From NCBI GenBank assembly GCA_040954595.2, contig CM082579.2, forward strand, positions 9,362,001 to 9,426,000: DNA of 64,000 bases, read 5' to 3'. Every line of letters starts with the position of its first letter. The first letter of the stretch is position 1. Made by a program: the position numbers and the translations under genes. Origin of the DNA: Balanoglossus misakiensis (taxonomy: Eukaryota > Hemichordata). Positions 12,867 to 23,139 of the stretch are shown here, piece by piece. The notes under the pieces are model-generated. The model had not been told where the DNA came from. It did not search any database and worked only from the letters and a program-made list of their open reading frames with translations.

Positions 12867-13860
12867 TCACTCACTCTCTCTCTCTCTCTTTCTCTCCCCC
12901 CCCCCCTCTCTCTCTCTCTCAGAGTCACGATAAACGACTTAACATCCGCGCGCATTAATGACATCGATCAGTGTAATACAGCATACAAATTCACTTATAA
13001 GTAACATATGAATTCTCCTAATAACACTATCAATGGTACACAGAACGCAATTTGGGGGAGATCAACGGCCGTGATAGATGGCTCGGTCACATTGTAGACG
13101 AATTATTCGAATCTCTTGCTTCCCTCCCTCCCTCCCTCCCTCTCTTTTTGTGGGGGTGTGCAAGGGAAGTCGTGATCGAGCTTCTAAGCAGCTAGGGCCC
13201 TCAACGTATACACGCAGCACAACACAACGCACACAGGCCATCTCAGCTCAGCCATCCACTTTCCATAATCCCAAATACTTTTGCCAAATCTACATATAGA
13301 TTAACATAACACCCTCGACTGCTCATCGATAATCTATTGTTTTGAAGCACAGAAGATGGCCCCGCGACAATGGCGTCCAAACTGTCCCGCTCAACATGTC
13401 TTTTTGTGTTGTCTTTCTTTCAAGCACATATCACTATGACAAGTGCGTGAAAGGGTCGGGCCGAAACCGCGCGCCTCTTTTTGACATATAACACTTTTTT
13501 TTATCTAAAAACGTTTCAGTTTTCCCGTGTATTAAAAATTCGATCGTACAGTGCAATAAATTAATATAATAAAAAAGATATATAATATATATACTTTCCT
13601 TGAAATTAATGTAGGTTCCTTGAAGAATAACGAAATACTGATAACCATTTTATACAAAATAAGGTGCCAAACTCATAAAAATATCACAATCTCACCACCA
13701 CGGTCAGTCAATGGAAAATGTTACTGAAATTTTTACAGTACCGCAACGACAGCTCATGACTGTGTCCGGCGATCGTCTCGGCTACTTTTCCACGGCTTCG
13801 TCGAAAAAACAAGAGTTTGCCCCTTTTCATACAATCAGAAAAAAGTTATGTTCTAGTCCA
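11566..13860 (-). other. Possible POU4 3' UTR
   Basis: No coding exon is visible between the POU4 stop and an AATAAA on the minus strand (plus-strand TTTATT at 11582-11587). The signal follows an AU-rich stretch (11590-11720) and precedes a U/GU-containing tract, as at a polyadenylation site. If this is the end, the 3' UTR would be about 2.3 kb and would include the CT/CA microsatellite at 12823-12921 and the CCCT run at 13125-13143. No closer AATAAA was seen on the minus strand, but variant signals could be used. RNA data are needed to fix the end. Confidence 0.3.
12823..12921. repeat. (CT)n-(CA)n-(CT)n-poly-C microsatellite
   Basis: CT repeats, then CA repeats from about 12846, CT again, an 11-C run at 12896-12906 and more CT. 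It lies inside the possible POU4 3' UTR. Confidence 0.9.
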
Positions 13861-14730
13861 TCACCTGGGCTGGGCGGAGAATTTCATCCTCTTCTGTTTT
13901 TGCCTCTGGTTGCAGAACCAGACTCTGACGACGTTTTTCTTAAGGTCCAACTTCTCGGCGATGGCGGCAATCTTTTCGCTCGACGGTCGCGGCTGAACGG
14001 CGAAGTAGGCCTCCAGCGACCTCTTCTCGGGTGCGGCGATGCTGGTGCGTTTGCGCTTCTTCTCGCCGTTGTTGAATATGTCGGGGTTTTTCTCCTTGCT
14101 CTTGGCCGACTTCTCGGCCTCCTCCAGCCAGGCCATGAGTATCGGCTTCAGCGCGATCATGTTGTTGTGGCTGAGTGTCAGCGACTCGAAGCGGCATATC
14201 GTGCTCTGGCTGAGCGAGCCGACGCCCGGCAACTTCAGGTTGCCCAGCGCGTTCCCGACGTCGGCCTGGGTCACGCCGAGCTTGATGCGCCGCTGCTTGA
14301 AGTGTTCCGCGAACGCCTCCAACTCGCGCGGGTCCGTGTCCAGGTCGGTCATGCCGTGCGGCATCATGGAGTGGGGTCCGGCTAGTCCGTGCGGCCCGGT
14401 CGGAACGCCCATGTGGCCCTGGTGGTGGGACGACATGGCCATGGAGGTGATGGTGTCGCCGATGCTGGTCAGCGGCATGGACGTGGCCATGCTGATGGCC
14501 ATCGGGTCGCCCAGCAGACTCTCGCCGTGGTCGTAGCCGCCGTGGACACCTCGCGGGGTGGGCGCCGACATGTGGGGGTGGTGGTTGCCACCGTTCATGT
14601 GTGAGAAGCCCCCGTCGTTCTTAAAACTCATGCCGGGCGGTCCCTTCGACATGTTCGACACGGCATCCACTGCGGCCAGAGCCTCCGCTCGTGCTAGTAA
14701 GCTATCATCCAGGCCGCCGAATATATTGCT
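13861..14730 (-). CDS. POU4: POU4-class homeobox transcription factor (Brn-3/unc-86/acj6), coding exon 2
   Basis: The exon encodes residues 45-333 of a sequence-specific nuclear transcription factor. In animals this family specifies sensory and other neuronal identities. The POU-IV box (about 45-68) contains SLLARAEALAAVD. A long linker rich in His, Met and Gly follows (about 83-172). The POU-specific domain (about 175-253) starts at DTDPRELEAF and contains LSQSTICRFESLTLSHNN. The POU homeodomain (about 268-327) contains EKKRKRTSIAAPEKRSLEAYF and the class-defining RVWFCNQRQKQKR with Cys at position 50. The protein ends MKFSAQPR, close to the usual POU4 C-terminus. The stop is TGA at 13863-13861. 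The total of 333 aa is within the family range. Some POU-specific residues differ from the form usual in the family: AEHF for AERF, NALGNL for KALANL or SALANL, and ILMAW for ILQAW. The gene appears intact. Confidence 0.97.
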   Translation of the reverse strand, partial: SNIFGGLDDSLLARAEALAAVDAVSNMSKGPPGMSFKNDGGFSHMNGGNHHPHMSAPTPRGVHGGYDHGESLLGDPMAISMATSMPLTSIGDTITSMAMSSHHQGHMGVPTGPHGLAGPHSMMPHGMTDLDTDPRELEAFAEHFKQRRIKLGVTQADVGNALGNLKLPGVGSLSQSTICRFESLTLSHNNMIALKPILMAWLEEAEKSAKSKEKNPDIFNNGEKKRKRTSIAAPEKRSLEAYFAVQPRPSSEKIAAIAEKLDLKKNVVRVWFCNQRQKQKRMKFSAQPR

Positions 14731-15040
14731 CTGTGAAATTGCAAATAGATGCGAGTCATTCAGGAGGGAATTCTGATAAGGCAGCGTTTTACACACAGCC
14801 GGAATAAAATTCCGACTTGGGTCATAAAATATGAAACAGTGTATACATAAATAACGTTGAGAGCAAAACGACGAGTGATCGCTTAAATGTTATGGATATT
14901 CGCCAATGAAAACAACATTAGGGGTAGAACAAGTCAGAGAGCCGCGATCCCGTCTCACTTGTGTCTATATTTTGTTTCTATCTCTCTCTCACTCTCTCTC
15001 TCTCTCTTTCTCCTTCTTCTGGATTAAGATGTATACATAC
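14731..15040 (-). other. POU4 intron 1 (310 bp)
   Basis: The intron starts with GTATGT after codon 44 and ends with a pyrimidine-containing TTTGCAATTTCACAG before codon 45 (AGC). It is a phase 0 intron. A CT-rich run on the plus strand (about 14978-15013, GA-rich in the transcript) lies within 65 nt of the donor. The single intron in this position is typical of POU4 genes. Confidence 0.88.
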
Positions 15041-15172
15041 CGTTGCGCTAGTCATGCAGTGACGTCTCATCATTTCGGAACTGTGATCATGATGTCTGTG
15101 GAGCGATGAGTACTTGGGTGCAGCCGGTATCGGTGGGTGCATGCTGACATGGTCCTTCGTCTGCATCATCAT
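15041..15172 (-). CDS. POU4: POU4-class homeobox transcription factor, coding exon 1
   Basis: This exon encodes the first 44 residues of the POU4 protein and is joined to exon 2 (14730-13861). It begins with three methionines (first ATG at 15172-15170). It contains the short N-terminal block of the family, SMHPPIPAAPKYSSLH followed by an MRR motif, comparable to the MHP...KYPSLH...RRAC block of vertebrate Brn-3 proteins. The frame ends at ACG followed by a good donor, GTATGT, at 15040 in phase 0. The splice position directly before the POU-IV box is the same as in vertebrate POU4F genes. The frame stays open upstream to an ATG at 15403, but that extension has no family similarity, so I chose the MMM start. 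The transcription start and any upstream non-coding exon are not visible. Confidence 0.92.
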
Positions 15173-15420
15173 GATTGGAGCCTTAGTAGTGAAATCACCG
15201 CGCAAGGCAGCCCGTGTCTGAGATGTGCGCGCGATAAGGGGGTCGAATCGAAAATGGTTCTGCTGACTGGTGTGTTCGCCAAAGCAACCTATAGAAAATA
15301 TAATGCTTTGTATTGTCATCAGTACACCTGCACCTGTTCTCATATATTCATAGGCTGACGTCACGACGCATGCGCAGTGCCGCCGCCCGGGTAATAATTT
15401 CACGAAAGCTCACTGGACGG
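15173..15420 (-). promoter_or_regulatory. Likely POU4 proximal promoter / 5' UTR
   Basis: The sequence directly upstream of the POU4 start carries several recognisable sites. Two CACCTG E-boxes lie back to back at 15325-15330 and 15331-15336 (CAGGTG on the transcribed strand). A perfect CRE palindrome TGACGTCA is at 15356-15363. A GCATGCGC NRF-1-like palindrome is at 15368-15375. TATA-like stretches occur on the minus strand near 15341-15350 and 15294-15304. E-boxes suit control by proneural bHLH factors, which act upstream of POU4 genes in several animals. The start of transcription cannot be placed. Confidence 0.5.
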
Positions 15421-18400
15421 AGAGTGGACCGTTACAAATGAACGGAAACGCATGGGAATACTGGCGCACAATGTACCATTTTAAAATTCCCGGAGCAATT
15501 AATATCCGCGCCCGACGAAATGACTGGACAATTTGCGCCACTCCGGTCCGTTGCTTTCGAAGCTTTACTAAAAACATGGCGCCCGAGCCCTAATCACAGA
15601 CAGGTGACTTTTTTTTTCAGACGATAATTTTCTCAAAATCACGTTTTATAAAAAAAAAAAATAAGAATAATAATTCCTAACGTAAAAAAAAACCAATTCA
15701 ATAACCCGAACTGGTCATAAACTTGGTAATAATTAACGACATTATATTGAGCGCGAGGGCACGCTCAGTATTACAACCCCGACAAGAGAAAATCGTTAAA
15801 ACGGGGAGGATTGACAACAGTGCTTGATGAATAGGAAAAAAAGGTTTGAATAAAAAACAGTTTGTTTTGCTTCGCCAATATACAGTGTAGTCTGTCGAGT
15901 TCCCATCGCTCTGCACTGACATTCATAAGTCGCGAGAGCACACAACAGTGGTCGGAACACAGAGATTATTCAGCCCCAGCTCCTCCCCGATCCGATTTCA
16001 AGCCACTCGATTAATTTCGCTAAATTTTGTAACACACGGCGTCGCTCATTTTTGGGCTTGCGTGTGTAAAGCGTGTCCAAAAACTTTCGAGTTTTCTGTT
16101 CATCTGTCGCTGAAAAAGAGAAGGAAAAGTGTCGTGTCTTGTTGTGTCAGTCATGGGAGTAGTTTACTCTTTTTACCATGCAGCGCCGGGGCTTCATGAT
16201 TGATCGGGTAAAACAAACACGAGTTTGGCACTTCATTAGTCACTTTCAACTAAGTCTTCTCCCACATCTCCTATAAAAATGGTTCGAATTTTTTTGATGT
16301 CGTCGCATACATTTTGCACAAAAGGTGAACCAGCGAACTGTCCCGAGCGTCTACTCCGGGGAGCGGCGGATAATTTCGGCGGTGTAAGAGAAAAACTGTA
16401 ACGGGGAGCGGACTCGGAACAGACAGACGCACCTTTGGGTGTGGGGTTTACCGTAGTCTGCGAGAGAGTTAAGAGATGAGAGGGAAACTTGGGGAGAGAA
16501 AGGAAGGCCGGTAAAACACCGCGAAAGCGCAGATTTTGATTAAGACCGAGAGACGAGGACGCAAATTTGCCTAAATTTCGGTCTCGTAGTTTTAGAAGAG
16601 TGACAGAGGGCGAGTTTTGTGCCGTGGCTCCAAGATTGGCGGCGGTGTGTTCTGGCCGGCATTCCCTCTCTCGCCGCGTCTTTGGCACCACCCTCGGAAT
16701 CGCACAATGCACCGAATGCACTTACGAATTACCGTCCATGCGCACCGTTTTTGACGTCTCCACGCCCTGCAACCCTTTAGTATTTTGTATCCCCGGCCAG
16801 CCGCCAACCCAGGCACAGCTTTGATCTCGTCCTTATGCTGTTAGCACGCAGCGCACCCATCCGCTTGCACCTTAAAACCAGGGCAGCCCCACACCAATTT
16901 TTTATTCAACCTGCCACTCCTCGACGGCCGGGCGACACTCCGCTATACTAAGCAGAGCTCTCCCACAACAGAGCCCACTAATCGAAAGGTTGTCGAAGTA
17001 AACGCTTGAATGTACTGTCGATAAATAGAGTGCATTGTTGATGTTATTGTTTCGCAGGAGGGCGTGTGTATACATACATGCGTGCATGTGCGGCTGTGCG
17101 TGCATGCCACGGTTTAGCTAAAATCGCTCAGGAAGAAACTTATAGGCAAAACCTTGGAGGAATGAATGTGCCGGACTAGTTAGAAACAAAGTCGAGAGGC
17201 TTCACTTGTCACTTGTTCTTCCCGCGATTCTTTTCCGGGGCTGTGTGTCAGTAGACAGCGGGAGAGCGATTTGAATTGACCGCGTCAATTGACAGGAGCG
17301 GGTCCACGTGAAAGCATAGCCTACTCTTGAGAGACACGGTTCACACCGTGACTATTGACCAACTTGTCAAGGCAATGAAAATCGGCTGCATTTTTAATGT
17401 ATTGGGTGCAAAGACCAGTGTTCTGTGTCGCGTTTTATCCAGAGTCGCGCGCATTTTTTCGCGCAGTTTATCCGTCGCTTATCGCACAAAGATATATTCC
17501 CGTTACGAGGCGCCCCACGGGAGCTCGGAGACGGAGCGCGGGCGGCAGCGGTAGGGAAGGGAAGGGGAGGGCGGACGGACGGGCGGAGAAAGACTGTTTT
17601 TTTCCTCAGCGACTTCGGAGTTTCCTCAACGGAAGTGAGTAAACTGAGCGAACCGAACGGGTTATCAGTACATGTTAATATTTGTGAAGATTGGATCAGT
17701 TGGGCGGACGAGGAAAATTTAACGTGATCGGGGTTATTGTGGCAAAGCGTATTAGACTAATGGTATAACAGTCGGTTTTCAGCCAAAATACAATGCAGAT
17801 GTGCGTTAATACTAATATTGTTAAAATCCGCCAAAAGAGGACCATATGAGCGTATTCTCCGAGGTTCAATGCGTCTCAGTTTTTGTCACATGTAATTAGC
17901 GAAAGCGAGTGTTCTCGGTGAAGTCAGTCATGAAGGCAGCGTCCAACTCTAGCCAGGCAGAGATGGCATGCAGCGCGCGCGTTTTCCACGTCGCTGACTC
18001 TGAACGATGTTTTCACTCAGCAGTTTATGACTAGTGACCAATCGACAGAGAGACGGCGAGATGATCATCCTCCGTGATGGGGTCACCCTCTCGTCTTGTT
18101 CGCACGGGCGTCAGGCGTAATTACAAGACTAGGTCTTAACGCCGGCTGCACACACACATCACTGCATCATCGCCGCCGCGCGCTGTACAACTCTTTGCCT
18201 ACATCATCATATACAAGACGATTTTGTTTTATCAGCCAGGTTGTATAATTTCAGCGAGACCCGAACGTATAAACCCACAACTTGAACCGAGTGGCTCGGT
18301 AATGAAACAATTTAATCAAAATGTTAATTACTTTGATGGCAGAATGAGTTAAATTTAAGACAAATGAGCTAGGTGTTTTATAGTAATACTATAGCTTTAC

Positions 18401-21400
18401 ATTACGTAAGTTTTCAACAACAACAAAAATCGAACTTGAAAAAAAAACGAGCTTGAAGATCCCAGTAAAAAGCCGAAGAGCCTCTTGCGCGCATTTTTGA
18501 AATTATCTATGACAGAAATATAAGGTAATAAACCTATATTCTGCGCGCATATCTCGCATTGTCGTTCACGACGAGCCTCCGTATAATGATTTTTTGTGAC
18601 CCCAAGTAATAAATTTTGCCGAGGAGTGATCTAGGGTGTAATGTAGTACAGCGATCAAACGTGTCGGACCGTCTCTACTCTGATAGCGAGGTGTAACATT
18701 TGACAAGTCTGCCTCGTCACCGACATTTTCAATTATAGCTTTGTCCTATTGAATGAATACGCTTCTTGTTAAGTGCAATGTCATTTGCGACTGAATCACC
18801 GTCATTACGGAATTTAAAAAAAAATTCTGCCGCCGCAAATAGAACAAATCGTGAGCATTAGTCCGTCGACGAACATGATTTTCCCGCCAACGACGACTTC
18901 AAACGACAATATTTTTTTCCCACAAACAGTCGCTTTATTCACATTGAGCTTACATTTAGCTTTCCTCCACTACTGTCGAATCAGAGCATACTCCCAAGTT
19001 TCAAAATTACAAACAAACATCGGAATTTTGACTTTTTGACGCTGAACGACAATTTTTATTGGCGCACGCTCTTATCGCCCGCGTCTTTCGCGTCAGAGCC
19101 AGATTCCCGCCGTTATCACCACAATGTAGGGCATTCGAGATTTCCGTCAACAGCAATGCTCGTCTGGTTGTACTATCCGATTGTGTCAGTTTTACACATG
19201 CTAACAAGAGCAGCGCCTACATGCTTTCGTCACTGAACACGGGATTTAGTATCATTCGTTTATGCATAAAACACACAGTTGCCCATGTGTCATAACTTTC
19301 ACGGAAAACAACAACCAAATAAACTAAATTTAAAAGTATTTATTTCGCCACTCAACAATTCTCGGTTATCAAAATAACCGCGCCTTAAACACTTGCAGTG
19401 TCTTCTTCTTCTTCCTTAGTCCTAAACGTTACCATGGCAACACGAGAGGATATCCGATAGATGTTGATCTGAATGTGATCGACGTGTTATAACCCGTACT
19501 TCTGTGCGTGCGCACGTGTATAGTTTGTTCAGATAAGGTGACTCGGGATTTGGTGCCTTTTCCCCAGCAAACATTCCTTTCATTTACCTAAGTCACTGTT
19601 CCCTCGTTGTAACCAGTGTGAGAAGGCACAGGTATGCACTTGTTTCTTCCTCATCCCGTCTATAGGCAGACTGTTTTTTTTGCCGTGTGACAACTCTCTT
19701 ACAACGTGCATCTGACTTTAAGAAAGAAGGGATGGTTTAACAAATCTAAACGCGGTTTGGGGTCGAAATTAAAAAAAGTGGAGCAGGTTTATCTAGAAAT
19801 TTAAAAAATAAGTTGCGTGAAAGTTATATCATTTTATTTGTGCGCTTGAACTTATGTATAATAGTTAAAACACACAAAGAAAATAATAGATTTTCAATGT
19901 CCATGGCGCGTTTTCAATATAAAGTTTTCTGTCTCACAAACCGTGGTAGCTCCATGCACAAAAAACGAGCGATTTGAAACTTCACAAAGTTGTCCGCGGC
20001 TAAAATCGACGAATCTCTGACCCTTCCCGCACCCTTGCTCGAAAATGAGCCGGCGAAACAGCAGTCCATTCGGGGTCACGTAATTATCCCTGTCTATTGA
20101 CTGGGGTAACCTCTTAATAGACATGTCTATTAATGCGTACTTGAGTTCACGTTCTTTCATCATGTCGGGGGGTAAAGTGTGCACTTCAAAAAAAATATAC
20201 CAATCTATATAACCCCTGGCACTCCAAACACGCCCCACTCTGATACAGACACCACGTGGTGCCTGGCCTCGCCGGGGACACTGACCGCTGACCACAGTCT
20301 TCATCAGCAATTCAATGTGTAAAAAGTCCCCCTTTGCATATGCACAAGGTCATTATTGCTTTAGCTCGAAAGTCGCGGTTTTCACTTTCTCTCTCTCTCT
20401 CTCCGTCGAGATCTGGGTGCTCTTAAGGAGACACGGGCCTTTCATCATCGCGTGCGTGTACTCTCGTGTAAGTTCGCTCTCTGTGCAATATGCCGTAATG
20501 ATGTATTACTGTCACATTACGAGCATTAGAGCCTCCGGCCAAATTAATAGGTTTTAATATGATCAATACACAGACGAGGGGACGAGGGAATCTATGCAAC
20601 ATCAAAATTCCATTTTGTTTTCAGTCCCTGTATTAATTCACTTAGGAAATTGACTGTTGCCTTTCACGGTACATGTCACAACCACTGATGTCGAGTGGAA
20701 GTGACAGACGGGAAATACGAATTGTGAGAAGGCACTTGAGGGTTTCTTTGAATGCGGCCAGCATCTCTCCGAAATCGTCCATCCCCGCCAACATTTTATT
20801 TGTTTTTCAACCCGCGTCTATTTCCCGTCTAGTTTCCTTTAAAAACACATTGCATTTAGATATACGCGGTCGGCCGTGCGACTATGCGCGTGGTTTAAAT
20901 AAATCAACTGGGCCAATACATAGAAAAGTCAAATGGGAACACGAATACACGAGCCAATGCATAAAGCAAGGTTGGGGTTAAGGTTAAGGAAGAAAAAGTT
21001 ACATGCGATTGAAACAGCCGATAAACTTGACCCAGGCACACGGCCGATTGGTATTCAGAGCCCGGTGAAAATGGCGAGTTTAAAACGTATCAATTGTTCA
21101 ACATGGACCTTAAGTGTGGAGGCATTTACCCATGTGTACGAGGGGAGTAAATTTTTCATGGCAATCAGCTGAATTTTTTATACCCTGTGAGTGTCTGTGT
21201 ACGGCGAACCTTATTGATACAAAAGTGGAATAACTGATATTCACTCGTTCTTTTTAATTGATTTCAGTCGTCGGTGGTGTGTAGTCTTTTTATTTTCTGT
21301 CCACCCTCTTCTGACGAGCGGTTGGATGGAACGTTTCATGGATCTTGTGGCGGGGGGGGGGGGGGGACTGCCGAGTCGGTGCAGCCACGTGTCGCCAAAG

Positions 21401-22129
21401 CGGTCGCATTGTTGGGCAAAGGGAAAGAGAGAGAGAGAAAAAATCCGTTTAAATGCCTCCAATATTATTGATGAGTTAGCCTTAATAAATTTATATTTTC
21501 ATAGGGTTTGGGATTTTTAAGCGTCGGATCATCATGCATAGTTAACGGAGCGTCGGAGCTTTGCAACACTTCCTGATCGCGTTACACCCGCCGATCCGAT
21601 TTAGCCAAGTGACTGAAAGTTCTCCCTCGCTCTTCGTAAGAGGTTTTCCCAGTTTATTTTTTTCCAAACTCCGGAGTCATTGTTCCTGAAAGGTTAATCG
21701 GCGCTTAGCTTTATATTTCAATGCGAATAGAAAAGGGGAGAAATAGACGCCGTTCGGGGAACGTCGCATTTAGACAGGCGAATCTTTAGCAGTATAAGTG
21801 ATGCGATTACTTTTAATGGCAAAAGTCGGCTTTCTGTGGATTGTAAGTTTTTCGACCTCTTTTCCTTAAAACAAAAAGACAATTCTGGGGGAAATGAGAA
21901 CAATCACACGAGTAAAATATTTTATTTGAAACGCCGTCCATAACTTCGAAATAATTCCCTTTGTTTCACCACAGTGCAATTATAGGTAAAATATGTTGTT
22001 GTTTTTTTACACCCAAAAGTCAGTGGTTATTAGCATCCAAGAGATTGCCGACACGGAAATCCAAACATGATTTCATCGGATGTTTCTACTCTTCAAATTA
22101 TGAATGAGCGCGGTTTATTCTGCTAATAT
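15421..22129. other. Non-coding upstream region of POU4, proximal part
   Basis: No exon is recognised. A CpG-rich patch at about 17.44-17.64 kb ends in a possible plus-strand donor (GTGAGT at 17635-17640), which could mark a non-coding transcript. A motif-rich island lies at 18299-18362. A 161-codon open frame at 16236-16721 (minus) is low in complexity, has no family similarity, and I do not call it a gene. Confidence 0.6.
18299..18362. promoter_or_regulatory. Candidate POU4 upstream element
   Basis: A 64-bp AT-rich island 3.1 kb upstream of the POU4 start contains GGTAATGAAACAATTTAATC, GTTAATTA and ACTTTGATGG, a TCF/LEF-like site. This is inference from motif content only. Confidence 0.25.
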
Positions 22130-22309
22130 CGCGCGAAGGAAATTAATTTGGTACGATGTAAAACGCTGCGCCCATTTGTATTGTTTTACCATTTATAGTC
22201 CCCCCACACACTGGAGAGGGACGTCGACTATCATGGTTTTACCCATTCCAAGATGATGTTCCGTTTCAAGAATTAAATTAATCACTCTCTCCATGTATAG
22301 GTCACCGTA

Positions 22310-22545
22310 CAGCTTAAGCAAACAAAGAAATTCTCAGACAGATTAATGCGAATTTCATCCATATTCCAGCAGCATGCAGCTGGGTGATTAAAAAAAATTC
22401 CCCCCACTTGACGCTCCACATCACCGTGTAAAAATATTCATTAAATATGCTAATTAAGTCCATGTTGTTGTTATCAACGCCGAGAAACAAAGCGTTAATG
22501 ACGCTAATTGGCTCGTGCGCCACAATTGACAAAATAAAAACACAC
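22310..22545. promoter_or_regulatory. Candidate upstream enhancer with E-box and POU site
   Basis: The segment has an E-box CAGCTG at 22377-22382, TTAAATATGCTAATTAA at 22441-22457 (an ATGCTAAT octamer variant fused to a homeodomain site), GATTAATGCGAAT upstream of the E-box, and CGTTAATGACGCTAATTGG downstream. It lies about 7 kb upstream of POU4. Confidence 0.33.
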
Positions 22546-22699
22546 TGTTTTTAATCGCTCACACACACACACGCAGACGCACACTCGCATCCCACCTGCT
22601 GTTCGCTCGATGGTGCGTAAATGGAGACCACTCTAATAACGGTGTCAACTTTTTTTTTTACAATGGTATTGTAATTTGCCGACGTGGCGTTCACTTGCT

Positions 22700-22840
22700 A
22701 CGGAGAATTGATACAAACGCCATGCAAATAAAAAGCGGCAATATCGCGAGGGATGATTACAAGTGTTCATTCATCATGAGTTGGATTACTTCCAAGACCA
22801 TTGTGTTGCCATTAACCTTAATGAATGCGGCGATGATTGT
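22700..22840. promoter_or_regulatory. Candidate upstream enhancer with perfect octamer
   Basis: A canonical POU octamer ATGCAAAT lies at 22722-22729. It is followed by GATGATTACAAG, TTCATTCATCATGAGTTGG and CCTTAATGAATGCGG. It sits close to the motif-rich element at 22310-22545. Confidence 0.32.
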
Positions 22841-22944
22841 AGACAGTCGGTCCGAGTAAATACCACACATTTTCACCCCCACATTCTCGCTCGCTCTGTC
22901 AGTTATTGCTATAACTAGCTAGTGTAACTGTTTGTATGTAATTG

Positions 22945-23082
22945 TCTGTCTGTATGTCTGTATGTCTGTATGTATGTATGTATGTATGTATGTATGTATG
23001 TATGTATGTATGTATGTATGTATGTATGTATGTATGTATGTATGTATGTATGTATGTACGTACGTACGTATGTATGTATGTA

Positions 23083-23137
<55 letters not shown>

Positions 23138-23139
23138 GA
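22945..23139. repeat. Compound microsatellite (TATG)n-(TTG)n
   Basis: TCTG/TATG repeats from 22945 become a TATG array with a short TACG interruption near 23058-23068, and switch to a TTG array at about 23083-23139. Confidence 0.95.

Noticed and set aside
13441-13455. GTGAAAGGG resembling the MITE end
   Set aside because: There is no TTAA next to it and no partner inverted repeat nearby.
13711-14604. Plus-strand open frames overlapping POU4 exon 2
   Set aside because: They are antisense shadows of the GC-rich POU4 coding sequence; the minus-strand frame carries the whole POU4 domain structure.
14731-14796. Exon 2 frame extended to an ATG at 14796
   Set aside because: The extra 22 codons lie inside the intron. 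The CAG acceptor and the family alignment set the exon start at 14730.
15173-15403. Longer POU4 N-terminus starting at ATG 15401-15403
   Set aside because: The extension has no similarity to POU4 N-termini and covers the CRE and E-box region. The MMM start fits the family.
16236-16721. 161-codon minus-strand open frame upstream of POU4
   Set aside because: No family similarity, biased composition and no supporting start context or splice sites.
17335-17350. CACGGT/ACCGTG hairpin
   Set aside because: Six pairs with a four-base loop is too short to support a function without other signals.
19894-20310. 138-codon minus-strand open frame
   Set aside because: No recognisable domain and no repeat or transposase motif; the length is possible by chance.
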